Part shown: positions 14,876-21,343 of the stretch, one piece after another | Layout: each line of letters begins with the position of its first letter | Numbering within the stretch: position 1 is the first letter of the stretch | DNA from: Rickettsia typhi | GTDB lineage: Bacteria > Pseudomonadota > Alphaproteobacteria > Rickettsiales > UBA1997 | Assembly: GCA_945874115.1 (NCBI GenBank) | Contig: CAMCFD010000018.1 | Coordinates: 1 to 21,343 of the forward strand | Length of the DNA stretch: 21,343 nt | Direction of reading: 5' to 3' | Program-made: the position numbers and the translations under genes | The notes under the pieces: generated by a model | Seen by the model: the letters and a program-made list of their open reading frames with translations, nothing else | Databases searched by the model: none | What the model was told of the DNA's origin: nothing

Positions 14876-15994
14876 TTATAAAACTAAATCATTAACGCCG
14901 TTAACATCAAATATTTCTATTTTCAATTGCGTCGCTTTATCAATATATTTCAAGTCTTTCATCAATTTAATATCATCGCGATTTCGAACCGCAAAAATAA
15001 TTTTTACCTCAGAGAAATTCATCTTCAAACTAAGCGCCAATTTCTCAATCAAAGCGCGATATTTCGGATTTGAAATATAAGAAAAATATTTATCAATTTT
15101 TTGCTTGAATGAAGGAAGTGATGCTTGCTTTTCTTTTTCAGATAACTTCTCGAATTCTTTAAAATAGCGATCAGCCTTGAAGTCAATAAAATAAGCCACC
15201 TTCTCGCGCACAAAAACCAAATCACACAACATAAATTTCGCCTTCGTTTCATCAAGTTTAGATGCCAGAATATAATCTTGCAAATGTTTCAAGCCCGAAA
15301 CAGAAATAAGGGAAACCACTTCTTCTAAAGATTTTTTTGCAACTTCATCAATTACCATGTTTCCAATCGGCTTGTTGCCCGTCGAAACGGATTTCTGCTC
15401 GCCACCGCCAGAAGAAATATCACTAGAAACCGCGCCTTGCCTCGCTTGATCAAAACCAACATCAACATTTTTCTTACGCAATTCTTCAATTTTTTTCTCT
15501 ATACTTCCAATATATCCATGTAAACTTTTTATATTTTCTTCCATAAAATGACGACTTTCATCATTTTCATTTTTATGACTTTGCTTAAGTTTTTGAAATA
15601 AATCGTCACCAACTTTAAAAATCGCATCTTTAGAATCGCGCAAAGTAGAATCTTGAATCGCCTTCCAATCATTGACTCGAATCTGAACTTCTTGAATTTT
15701 TTGCATCGAAAGTTCGATTTGCTTTTCAGCCTGAAGTCTTAATTTTATTTCCTCTTGACGCTCTTTTCTCGCCGCTTCAAGTTCGCGCAACAATGACTTA
15801 ACTTGCTCAACTTCAGTTTTTAATTCGGCGCGAAGCTTTTCTTCAAGCTTTTGTTTTTCTTCTTTTTTGACCTTTAAAGCTTTATCAAGATCGCGAATTT
15901 TTAAGCTGGTAGAAATGCGAAAATGCGAATAGCGAATATACATCACGATCGTGATTAGAGCCAATCCGATGTTGCTGATAATTATATAAATCAT
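14876..15994 (-). CDS. Membrane-anchored coiled-coil protein with RmuC-like putative nuclease domain
   Basis: The 372-residue protein has one N-terminal membrane helix (residues about 2-20) and a long coiled coil of Lys/Glu-rich heptads (about 32-175). A low-complexity Ser/Gly linker follows (188-208), then a globular C-terminal domain (about 212-372). That domain contains CDLVFVREKVAYFIDFKAD, where D258 and D271-F-K273 match the D-x(n)-D/E-x-K pattern of PD-(D/E)XK nucleases. The overall layout of helix, coiled coil and nuclease fold is that of RmuC, a protein linked to DNA recombination and inversion control, but the similarity is distant and the domain is shorter than in RmuC. It starts 7 bases after the panC stop and ends 9 bases before the CDGSH gene. 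It could equally be a distinct lineage-specific family. Confidence 0.55.
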   Translation of the reverse strand: MIYIIISNIGLALITIVMYIRYSHFRISTSLKIRDLDKALKVKKEEKQKLEEKLRAELKTEVEQVKSLLRELEAARKERQEEIKLRLQAEKQIELSMQKIQEVQIRVNDWKAIQDSTLRDSKDAIFKVGDDLFQKLKQSHKNENDESRHFMEENIKSLHGYIGSIEKKIEELRKKNVDVGFDQARQGAVSSDISSGGGEQKSVSTGNKPIGNMVIDEVAKKSLEEVVSLISVSGLKHLQDYILASKLDETKAKFMLCDLVFVREKVAYFIDFKADRYFKEFEKLSEKEKQASLPSFKQKIDKYFSYISNPKYRALIEKLALSLKMNFSEVKIIFAVRNRDDIKLMKDLKYIDKATQLKIEIFDVNGVNDLVL

Positions 15995-16001
15995 AATTTA
16001 T

Positions 16002-16844
16002 TTAAATTTTTAAATTATCAATAAGTCTAACTTTGTGCAAATAAAGGGCAACAAAAATTCGATATTTCTTTTGATCATTAAAATCGTCGATTAATTCTAA
16101 TTTTTCTTCATCGCGAATTTCTAAATAATCAATTTTTTCAAAACCAATTTTCAACAATTCTTCCTTTTTATTTTGCAAAATATTTTCAATATTCTGAAGT
16201 TTTTTTACTTCATTTTTTATCTCATTTAAGATACGAAAAATATTTGCTGCAATTTTCTTTTCATCAACGCTAAGCCTTTGATTTCTAGACGACATCGCAA
16301 GTCCAGAAACTTCTCTAACAGTTTCAACCCCAACAATTTCAATATCAAAATTAAAATTTTCGACCAATTTTTTTATGACAACAAATTGCTGAAAATCTTT
16401 TTTTCCAAAAACCGCAAAATCTGGTTTCACAATATTGAATAATTTTGACACAACAAGCGCAACGCCATCAAAATGCCCCTTTCTAGAAGCTCCGCACAAA
16501 CAATCTGTAAGTTTTTTTGGCTTTATCTCAAAATAATTTTCGTCAGGATAAATTTCTTCATCTTGCGGCAAAAAAACAGCATCAACATTTTTTTCCTTAA
16601 GTTTTTCTAGATCAGCCTCAAAATTTCGCGGATATTTTTCATAATCACTCAAATCATTAAATTGAGCCTTGTTGATAAAAATGCTGACGACAACAAAGTC
16701 AGCGAATTTTTTCGCCTCTTCAACCAGCGACAAATGTCCATCATGAAGCGCTCCCATTGTAGGCACGAAAGCAATTTTTTTATTTTGCATTTTTGCTTGC
16801 AAAAGCAATTTTCTTACGTCAATAATTTTCTCAACAATTTTCAT
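16002..16844 (-). CDS. panC: Pantothenate synthetase (pantoate-beta-alanine ligase)
   Basis: PanC makes pantothenate from pantoate and beta-alanine with ATP, the last step before coenzyme A synthesis proper. The 280-residue protein has the usual length. The ATP-binding HIGH-like motif is FVPTMGALHDGHLSL (H34 and H37), followed by SIFINKAQF with Q61, GKKDFQQF (147-154) and the KMSKS-like SSRNQRLS (185-192). In most PanC proteins the NPxQF motif has a proline where this one has lysine (NKAQF); the glutamine that contacts substrate is retained, so activity is expected. No other pantothenate genes are in view. It lies 33 bases after the ccmA stop and 7 bases before the RmuC-like gene. The neighbours have no obvious metabolic link to CoA. 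Confidence 0.96.
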   Translation of the reverse strand: MKIVEKIIDVRKLLLQAKMQNKKIAFVPTMGALHDGHLSLVEEAKKFADFVVVSIFINKAQFNDLSDYEKYPRNFEADLEKLKEKNVDAVFLPQDEEIYPDENYFEIKPKKLTDCLCGASRKGHFDGVALVVSKLFNIVKPDFAVFGKKDFQQFVVIKKLVENFNFDIEIVGVETVREVSGLAMSSRNQRLSVDEKKIAANIFRILNEIKNEVKKLQNIENILQNKKEELLKIGFEKIDYLEIRDEEKLELIDDFNDQKKYRIFVALYLHKVRLIDNLKI

Positions 16845-16877
16845 AAAATATTTTTAAATAAAACTCGCCACATCAAA

Positions 16878-17486
16878 TTAAGAAAAATCTTCCATCGAAA
16901 TTTTAGCAGAAAAATCAAACAATTCCACTTCATGCGTTGAAATAATAACAACTCCCTGATTTTCAAGCTTCGTTTTTATCAATCCTTTCAACAAATTTTT
17001 CGCCTCAAAATCAAGATGAACCGTGGGCTCGTCCAAAATCCAAATTGTCGCCGGACAAACCATAAGTTTTGCAAGCATCACTTTTTTTTGCCAACCCGCC
17101 GAGAGATTTTTAACTTTTTCATTCACAAAATCACCCAGTTTAAAAAACGCCAAAGCCGCCGGAATCAAGTCTTCGCAATCATTTAAGGCTGCGTAAAAAC
17201 TTAAATTTTCATAAACCGTCAATTCTTGCTTGAGAAAATTTTTATGACCTATAAATTGCAAGTCACCATTGAAGTCAGAACGAAAATCTTCAATATTTTG
17301 ATTGTCCCACAAAATCTTTCCACTGGATTCTTTAGAAATTCCCGCTAAAATCTTAAGCATACTAGTTTTGCCCGAGCCATTTTTCCCAGCAACAACCAAG
17401 CTTGAACCTACAAAAAGCGAAAAACCAACTCCGGTAAAAATTTTTTTATCATTTTTATATAAACCAAGATTTTCAACACTCAACAT
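16878..17486 (-). CDS. ccmA: Cytochrome c maturation heme exporter ATPase CcmA
   Basis: CcmA is the ATPase of the CcmABCD complex, which releases holo-CcmE during c-type cytochrome maturation at the inner membrane. The 202-residue protein is a stand-alone ABC ATPase with Walker A GKNGSGKTS, and Walker B IWILDEPTVHLD. It also has the CcmA-diagnostic blocks FIGHKNFLKQELTVYENLSF and signature LSAGWQKKVMLAKLM (LSAG instead of LSGG). H-loop STHE is present near the C-terminus. ccmB and ccmC are not adjacent, as in many Rickettsiales where ccm genes are scattered. Its ATG (17484-17486 on the complement) directly abuts the ATG of the plus-strand esterase, so its promoter must lie within that gene. 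The following gene is panC. Confidence 0.92.
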   Translation of the reverse strand: MLSVENLGLYKNDKKIFTGVGFSLFVGSSLVVAGKNGSGKTSMLKILAGISKESSGKILWDNQNIEDFRSDFNGDLQFIGHKNFLKQELTVYENLSFYAALNDCEDLIPAALAFFKLGDFVNEKVKNLSAGWQKKVMLAKLMVCPATIWILDEPTVHLDFEAKNLLKGLIKTKLENQGVVIISTHEVELFDFSAKISMEDFS

Positions 17487-18161
17487 ATGTCAGAATTAAT
17501 TTTTTTCGAACATCCTCATAAAAATAATAAACAAGAAAAACCTAAATATCTAGTGATTTTCTTGCACGGATATGGCTCGAACGGCGCCAATTTAATCGAA
17601 CTTTCAAGAGAATATGAATACGCACTGCCAAGCGCCCATTTCATCTCGCCAAACGCCCCTCAAGATTGGGAAGGTGGATTTGTCGACTCTTATCAATGGT
17701 TTTCACTCGCTTCATGGGGTTCAAATCGCGACGCCTCTAAAATCGCGAATGACATAAAAAAAGCCAACGAAGATTTACAAAAATTCATCCATCAACAGCT
17801 TTTGCGCTTCGATTTAAAGCCGCAAAATTTATTCCTCATCGGATTTTCACAAGGCGCAATGATGGCGATGTATCAAGGCCTAATTTTGCCCGAAAAACCA
17901 GCGGGAATAATTTCCTACTCAGGAAAATTAATTTTACCAGAAACGGTTGGTGCAAAAACCAACGCCAAGCCAGAAATTTGCTTGATTCACGGCAAACAAG
18001 ATTCCGTCTTGCCATTCTCAAATTTTATCGAAGCCGAGACACTCATGAAACAAGAGAAAATTCCCTTTGAATCACACGCTTTCGAGAATTTAGACCACAC
18101 AATCGACATTCACGGGATCAGAGCCGGACTCAATTTCGTCAAAAAACAGCTGAAAAACTAG
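17487..18161 (+). CDS. Phospholipase/carboxylesterase family alpha/beta hydrolase
   Basis: This 224-residue cytosolic serine hydrolase belongs to the phospholipase/carboxylesterase (YpfH, acyl-protein thioesterase-like) family. The oxyanion region is FLHGYGSNG (25-33). The catalytic triad is S121 in GFSQGAMMA, D172 in LIHGKQDSVLPF, and H204 in NLDHTID. The FISPNAPQDWEGG block is also characteristic of the family. Its physiological substrate is unknown. The ATG at 17487 is the first base after the complementary start of ccmA, so both genes share the sequence CATATG with no intergenic DNA; a TATAAA at 17458-17463 inside ccmA might be its -10. At its 3' end the stop codon overlaps that of kdsD by three bases. 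Confidence 0.9.
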   Translation: MSELIFFEHPHKNNKQEKPKYLVIFLHGYGSNGANLIELSREYEYALPSAHFISPNAPQDWEGGFVDSYQWFSLASWGSNRDASKIANDIKKANEDLQKFIHQQLLRFDLKPQNLFLIGFSQGAMMAMYQGLILPEKPAGIISYSGKLILPETVGAKTNAKPEICLIHGKQDSVLPFSNFIEAETLMKQEKIPFESHAFENLDHTIDIHGIRAGLNFVKKQLKN

Positions 18162-19120
18162 GCAACTCCAGCGCGCAAACAATCGTGAATGTGCAAAACA
18201 CCAACGATTTTTGCTTCTTTTAACACAAAAAGGCTGGTGATTGATTTTTTGTTCATTATCGCAACCGCCTCAACTGCAAGCAATTCTTCGCTAATTTCTA
18301 AAGGCTTCGCAGTCATAATTTCTTCGGCTTTTTGATTGAAAAAACTCTGACTTAAATGACGACGCAAATCGCCGTCAGTAATAATCCCGATCAGTTTTTG
18401 ATTTTCATTAATCACAGCCGTGCAACCCAAATGTTTTGAGGTCATTTCGATCAAAACATCAGGCACCATCGCATTTTCTCTAACCAGCGGAATTTCTCCG
18501 CCTTTTCTCATAATATCCTTGACGCGCACAAACGCCGCGCCAAGCTTTCCACCGGGGTGAAAAATTCCGAAATTCTCGGTGTTAAAATTTTTCGCATCAA
18601 TCAAACTCACCGCAATCGCATCACCAAGCGCAAGCATCATCGTCGTAGAAGTCGTCGGTGCGTTAATTTTATTGGCCTCAGGCGCCTTCGACAAAACAAG
18701 CGCCACATTCGCACTTTTCACCAGCTCAGATTCTGCGCGCCTCACCATCGCAATTATCGGAATCTCGAAACGCTTGCAATAAAAAATAATATCGCGCAAC
18801 TCTTTAGTTTCACCCGAATTCGAAAGCAAAATCACAACATCATCTTTCGTAATCATACCCAAATCACCGTGGCTAGCCTCTGCGGGGTGAATAAAAAACG
18901 CCGGAGTTCCGGTTGACGCCATCGTCGCAGCAATTTTATTAGCGACATGCCCCGATTTTCCCATTCCGCTCAAAATCACTCGACCGCTACATTCAAGAAT
19001 CAAATCGATCGCCCTAACATAATTTTCGTCCAAAACCTCCAAAATAGATTTCAGCCCGTCAATTTCGCAATTAATAGTTTTTATCGCAGAATTTATGTAA
19101 TTTTGTTTTTTATCTTGCAC
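18158..19120 (-). CDS. kdsD: Arabinose-5-phosphate isomerase (KdsD/KpsF family)
   Basis: KdsD converts ribulose 5-phosphate to arabinose 5-phosphate, the first step to Kdo for lipopolysaccharide. The 320-residue protein has an N-terminal SIS domain with SGMGKSG (51-57), HGDLG (84-88), SNSGET (100-105) and FHPGGKLG (187-194, conserved H188). Two C-terminal CBS domains follow (about 203-255 and 266-318). The start is GTG (complement of 19118-19120), as no in-frame ATG occurs before residue 53 and the family N-terminus is needed. It converges on the esterase, with both stop codons inside the tetranucleotide CTAG (18158-18161), and diverges from pyrE. Its presence implies an outer membrane with Kdo-containing LPS, or a relic of that pathway, since other Kdo genes are not in view. 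Canonical Rickettsia also carries a homologue. Confidence 0.95.
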   Translation of the reverse strand: MQDKKQNYINSAIKTINCEIDGLKSILEVLDENYVRAIDLILECSGRVILSGMGKSGHVANKIAATMASTGTPAFFIHPAEASHGDLGMITKDDVVILLSNSGETKELRDIIFYCKRFEIPIIAMVRRAESELVKSANVALVLSKAPEANKINAPTTSTTMMLALGDAIAVSLIDAKNFNTENFGIFHPGGKLGAAFVRVKDIMRKGGEIPLVRENAMVPDVLIEMTSKHLGCTAVINENQKLIGIITDGDLRRHLSQSFFNQKAEEIMTAKPLEISEELLAVEAVAIMNKKSITSLFVLKEAKIVGVLHIHDCLRAGVA

Positions 19121-19196
19121 AATTTTTTAGAAAATGTTAATATTTTGTTGATTTTTTCAAAAATCATAAAAGCCTTATAAGAGCTTGATAACAAGG

Positions 19197-19226
19197 TTTA
19201 CAAGCCATATTAGCGACGATTATACA
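19197..19226 (+). promoter_or_regulatory. Candidate promoter of the pyrE-metF pair
   Basis: TTTACA (19197-19202) and TATACA (19221-19226) are 18 bases apart, with the likely start about 20 bases before the pyrE ATG. A second overlapping pair, TTGATA (19185-19190) and TATTAG (19208-19213) with 17-base spacing, may act as well. Confidence 0.4.
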
Positions 19227-19253
19227 ACATAAATTAATTTAAAACAAGACAAA

Positions 19254-19859
19254 ATGCAAGAAAATGATAGCCAAATTTTGCAAGAATTTATTGACGCAAA
19301 CGCCATTTTGAAAGGCCATTTCATCCTCTCTTCCGGCCTTCATTCCGACACTTACATGCAATGTGCGCGGGTTTTGATGGATGCGAAGCGCTCGCAGCGC
19401 CTCTGTAGCGCTCTTGCCGCAAAATTAATCAAGAAACTTGGCGAAAATTTCGCCGACATTGTGGTCGCCCCAGCAATGGGTGGCGTGGTCGTTGGCTATG
19501 AAATGGGGCGCCAACTCAACTTGCCCACAATTTTTTGCGAAAGAGTCGACGGCGAATTCATGTTTCGACGCGGCTTCACACTCGACAGCAACACCAGAGT
19601 TCTAGTGGTTGAAGACGTCATAACCACTGGAAAATCCTCCCTTGAAACATTCGAATTAATCAGAAATTGCGGCGCTAAAATTGTCGCCGAAGCCTGTTTA
19701 GTTGACCGCTCAGGAAGTGAAAATCTCGAAAAAATACTAAAAGTTTCAACAACTTCTTTGCTTAAAATCGAAATCAAAACTTTCAGTGAAAACAATATTC
19801 CAAGCGAGCTAAAGAGCATTCCCGCGATAAAACCAGGAAGTCGTTTTTTGAAAAAATAA
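19254..19859 (+). CDS. pyrE: Orotate phosphoribosyltransferase
   Basis: PyrE joins orotate to PRPP to give orotidine 5'-phosphate in pyrimidine synthesis. The 201-residue protein has the PRPP-binding signature VLVVEDVITTGKS (116-128), the VAPAMGGVVVGYEMGRQL block (about 71-88) and the catalytic-loop region CERVDGEFMFRRGF (95-108). The N-terminal GHFILSSGLHSDTYMQCA is the typical orotate-site segment. The length and the order of motifs match the long, alphaproteobacterial/archaeal-like class rather than E. coli PyrE (inference). The ATG at 19254 is preceded by A-rich DNA without a Shine-Dalgarno. metF begins 14 bases after its stop, so the two are very probably one transcript. Its presence means this organism retains pyrimidine biosynthesis, which true Rickettsia has lost. 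Confidence 0.95.
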   Translation: MQENDSQILQEFIDANAILKGHFILSSGLHSDTYMQCARVLMDAKRSQRLCSALAAKLIKKLGENFADIVVAPAMGGVVVGYEMGRQLNLPTIFCERVDGEFMFRRGFTLDSNTRVLVVEDVITTGKSSLETFELIRNCGAKIVAEACLVDRSGSENLEKILKVSTTSLLKIEIKTFSENNIPSELKSIPAIKPGSRFLKK

Positions 19860-19873
19860 CAAATTAATATTAG

Positions 19874-20758
19874 ATGAAAATTTACACAAATAAACTCGAA
19901 GAAGTCGTGTTAAATCAACGCGAACTCAATGTTTCTTTCGAATTTTTTCCGCCAAAAAACGATGAAATGGAAGAAAAATTATGGAAAGCAATCGGAAACT
20001 TAAAAAATCTTAATCCTTCATTTGTGTCCGTAACCTACGGCGCCGGCGGATCTACGCGCGAAAGAACGCATAACACCATAAATAAAATATTGACGCAAAC
20101 CAACCTCAAACCCGCGTCTCACTTAACTTGTATCGCGGCATCAAAACAAGAAATTGACGAAATCGCCAGAAATTATTGGGAAATGGGCGTGCGCCACATC
20201 GTTGCGCTTCGCGGCGATATGCCAGCCTCAAGCCCGAATTATCAGCTTCACCCCGACGGTTATCAATATGCTGACGAACTAGTTCTTGGCCTCAAAAAAA
20301 TCGCCGATTTCGAAATTTCCGTCGCGGGATATCCCGAAAAACACCCCGAAGCAAAAAGCCTCGACGAAGACATCGACAACCTCAAACGCAAAGTTGACGC
20401 CGGCGCAACACGAATCATCACCCAATTTTTCTTCGATTCTGACGTATATTTTTCTTTCGTCGAAAAATGCCAAAAACGCGGCATCACAATTCCAATCGTT
20501 CCGGGAATTTTACCCGTCAGCAACGTAAAACAAGTCAAACATTTCGCCAAAATGTGTGGCGCAAAAATCCCAGAATGGATGTCAGACATTTTCGAGGGCC
20601 TTGACGAAAAAGAAGAAACCCGCAAATTAATCGCCTCAATTGTCGCGGTCGAATTGTGTCGAATCCTACATAATGGCGGCGTCAACGACTTCCATTTTTA
20701 CACGCTAAATCGCTGTGACATCACCAGCGCAATTTGCCATGTTTTGGGAATTCGATAA
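19874..20758 (+). CDS. metF: Methylenetetrahydrofolate reductase
   Basis: MetF reduces 5,10-methylene-THF to 5-methyl-THF, which donates the methyl group for methionine. The 294-residue flavoprotein is the short bacterial type, a single FAD-binding TIM barrel with no regulatory extension. Key segments are VSFEFFPPKND with general acid E23, VSVTYGAGGSTRERT (51-65), HLTCIA, and ALRGDMP with D115, which contacts folate and flavin. ITQFFFDSDVYF and IPIVPGILPVSN are the later barrel strands. It starts 14 bases after pyrE with no Shine-Dalgarno and likely shares its transcript. No methionine synthase is in view. The identification rests on several independent family blocks and is secure. Confidence 0.97.
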   Translation: MKIYTNKLEEVVLNQRELNVSFEFFPPKNDEMEEKLWKAIGNLKNLNPSFVSVTYGAGGSTRERTHNTINKILTQTNLKPASHLTCIAASKQEIDEIARNYWEMGVRHIVALRGDMPASSPNYQLHPDGYQYADELVLGLKKIADFEISVAGYPEKHPEAKSLDEDIDNLKRKVDAGATRIITQFFFDSDVYFSFVEKCQKRGITIPIVPGILPVSNVKQVKHFAKMCGAKIPEWMSDIFEGLDEKEETRKLIASIVAVELCRILHNGGVNDFHFYTLNRCDITSAICHVLGIR

Positions 20759-20797
20759 TTGCAAACACAAACACAATCACGAGGCCAAAATTGCCCC

Positions 20798-20826
20798 TTG
20801 ATTCTTTTTAAAAAAACATTTACACT
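20798..20826 (+). promoter_or_regulatory. Promoter of infA
   Basis: TTGATT (20798-20803) and TACACT (20821-20826) are exactly 17 bases apart, with four of six bases matching consensus in each. The ATG of infA lies 27 bases beyond, giving a very short leader. Confidence 0.45.
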
Positions 20827-20853
20827 TTAAGCAAGCTAACCAATAAATAATTT

Positions 20854-21072
20854 ATGCCAAAAGAAGATTTACTTACAATGAACGGTGTCGTAGTCGAAGT
20901 TTTGCCAAACACAATTTTCAAAGTTCAACTTGAAAACGGCCACATCATCATCGCTCACGCATCAGGGAAAATTCGCAAAAACAAAATTCGCGTCCTAAAA
21001 GGCGATAATGTCGAAATCGAAATGACAACTTACGATTTAACAAAAGGAAGAATCGTCCGCCGAAGCACATAA
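20854..21072 (+). CDS. infA: Translation initiation factor IF-1
   Basis: IF-1 binds the ribosomal A site on the 30S subunit and works with IF-2 and IF-3 in initiation. The 72-residue protein is exactly the usual size and consists of one OB-fold S1-like domain. Recognisable blocks are MPKEDLLTMNGVVVEVLPN, FKVQLENGHIIIAHASGK and the terminal YDLTKGRIVRR. It is preceded by AATAAATAATTT, without a Shine-Dalgarno, and has a candidate promoter at 20798-20826. Its stop codon overlaps the start of the next gene by one base (TAATG), so the two are probably translated from one message. In many alphaproteobacteria infA is instead followed by maf. Confidence 0.97.
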   Translation: MPKEDLLTMNGVVVEVLPNTIFKVQLENGHIIIAHASGKIRKNKIRVLKGDNVEIEMTTYDLTKGRIVRRST

Positions 21073-21343
21073 TGTACACCATCATACTTCTCACATTGTC
21101 GAATATTTTTATGACTTTCGCATGGTATGGTCATTTGAAATATCGCGACGTCGCTTTGTGGCAAGTAATTTTAATCAGTTGGTGCATCGCTCTGCCCGAA
21201 TACGCTCTACAAGTTCCCGCCAATCGCATGGGCTATTCTCAGTTCAGCGCCGCCCAGCTTAAAACAATGCAAGAAGTCATAACTCTCGTTGTCTTCGCAA
21301 TATTTTCAACCTACTACCTCGGCGAAAAATTAAGATGGAACCA
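21072..21343 (+). CDS. DUF486/DMT-superfamily small membrane protein, 3' end outside window
   Basis: The frame begins with an ATG sharing its A with the infA stop (TAATG) and stays open to the right edge, giving 90 codons of a protein usually about 110 residues long. It starts with a hydrophobic helix (IILLTLSNIFMTFAWYGHL) and continues with ILISWCIALPEYALQVPANR, then KTMQEVITLVVFAIFSTYYL. These are hallmarks of DUF486, a four-helix inner-membrane family related to drug/metabolite transporters. Its function is not known. Translational coupling to infA is suggested by the overlap; this looks incidental rather than functional. About 20 residues at the C-terminus are missing from the window. Confidence 0.85.
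   Translation, partial: MYTIILLTLSNIFMTFAWYGHLKYRDVALWQVILISWCIALPEYALQVPANRMGYSQFSAAQLKTMQEVITLVVFAIFSTYYLGEKLRWN

Noticed and set aside
1..21343. CRISPR arrays, tRNA or rRNA genes, intact insertion sequences
   Set aside because: No regularly spaced direct repeats, no cloverleaf sequences and no transposase motifs were recognised on either strand.

Overview
The window looks like a stretch of a low-GC, streamlined alphaproteobacterial chromosome. Gene content points towards Rickettsiales or a neighbouring lineage: a type II citrate synthase, a VirB4-type ATPase outside any recognisable full T4SS cluster, CcmA, KdsD, RluD, a short Dgt-like dGTPase, and an IF-1 gene followed by a DUF486-type membrane protein. 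It is not an extreme rickettsial genome, because it keeps de novo steps for pyrimidines (pyrE), pantothenate (panC) and one-carbon metabolism (metF). The placement is inferred from family content only; no phylogeny was run. Almost every start codon lacks a Shine-Dalgarno sequence and is preceded by A/T-rich DNA.

Bases 1-2238 (plus strand): the 3' part of a type I restriction subunit gene (hsdR), cut by the window edge, coupled by one base to a YgjP-like metallopeptidase. Its arginine codons are mostly AGA/AGG, unlike the CGN-rich housekeeping genes further right, which fits a transferred restriction-modification locus. Bases 2239-3328 are decayed DNA: a disabled remnant of a KdpE-type response regulator (minus strand) and a large palindromic element. 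A near-consensus promoter follows and drives an SMR-family (Gdx/SugE-like) exporter, the only gene here with a clear Shine-Dalgarno.

Bases 3988-11605: mnmA (minus) diverges from gltA (plus). gltA is followed by a VirB4-like ATPase translationally overlapping a cysteine-rich lipoprotein, then dgt. Bases 11606-12756: rluD behind a leader that could fold as an H-type pseudoknot. Bases 12856-14514: an ABC exporter (minus).

Bases 14603-17486 (minus): a tight run transcribed ccmA, panC, RmuC-like coiled-coil putative nuclease, double-CDGSH Fe-S protein. ccmA and a plus-strand carboxylesterase have directly abutting start codons (CATATG), and the esterase and kdsD share overlapping stop codons (CTAG). 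Bases 19254-21343 (plus): pyrE, metF, infA and a DUF486 gene cut by the right edge.

Most of the window is ordinary core metabolism and translation. The parts worth a second look are the rluD leader, the palindromic element beside the dead kdpE fragment, the VirB4-lipoprotein pair, the membrane-anchored RmuC-like protein, and the zero-length divergent intergenic space at 17486/17487. No tRNA, rRNA, CRISPR array or intact insertion sequence was seen.
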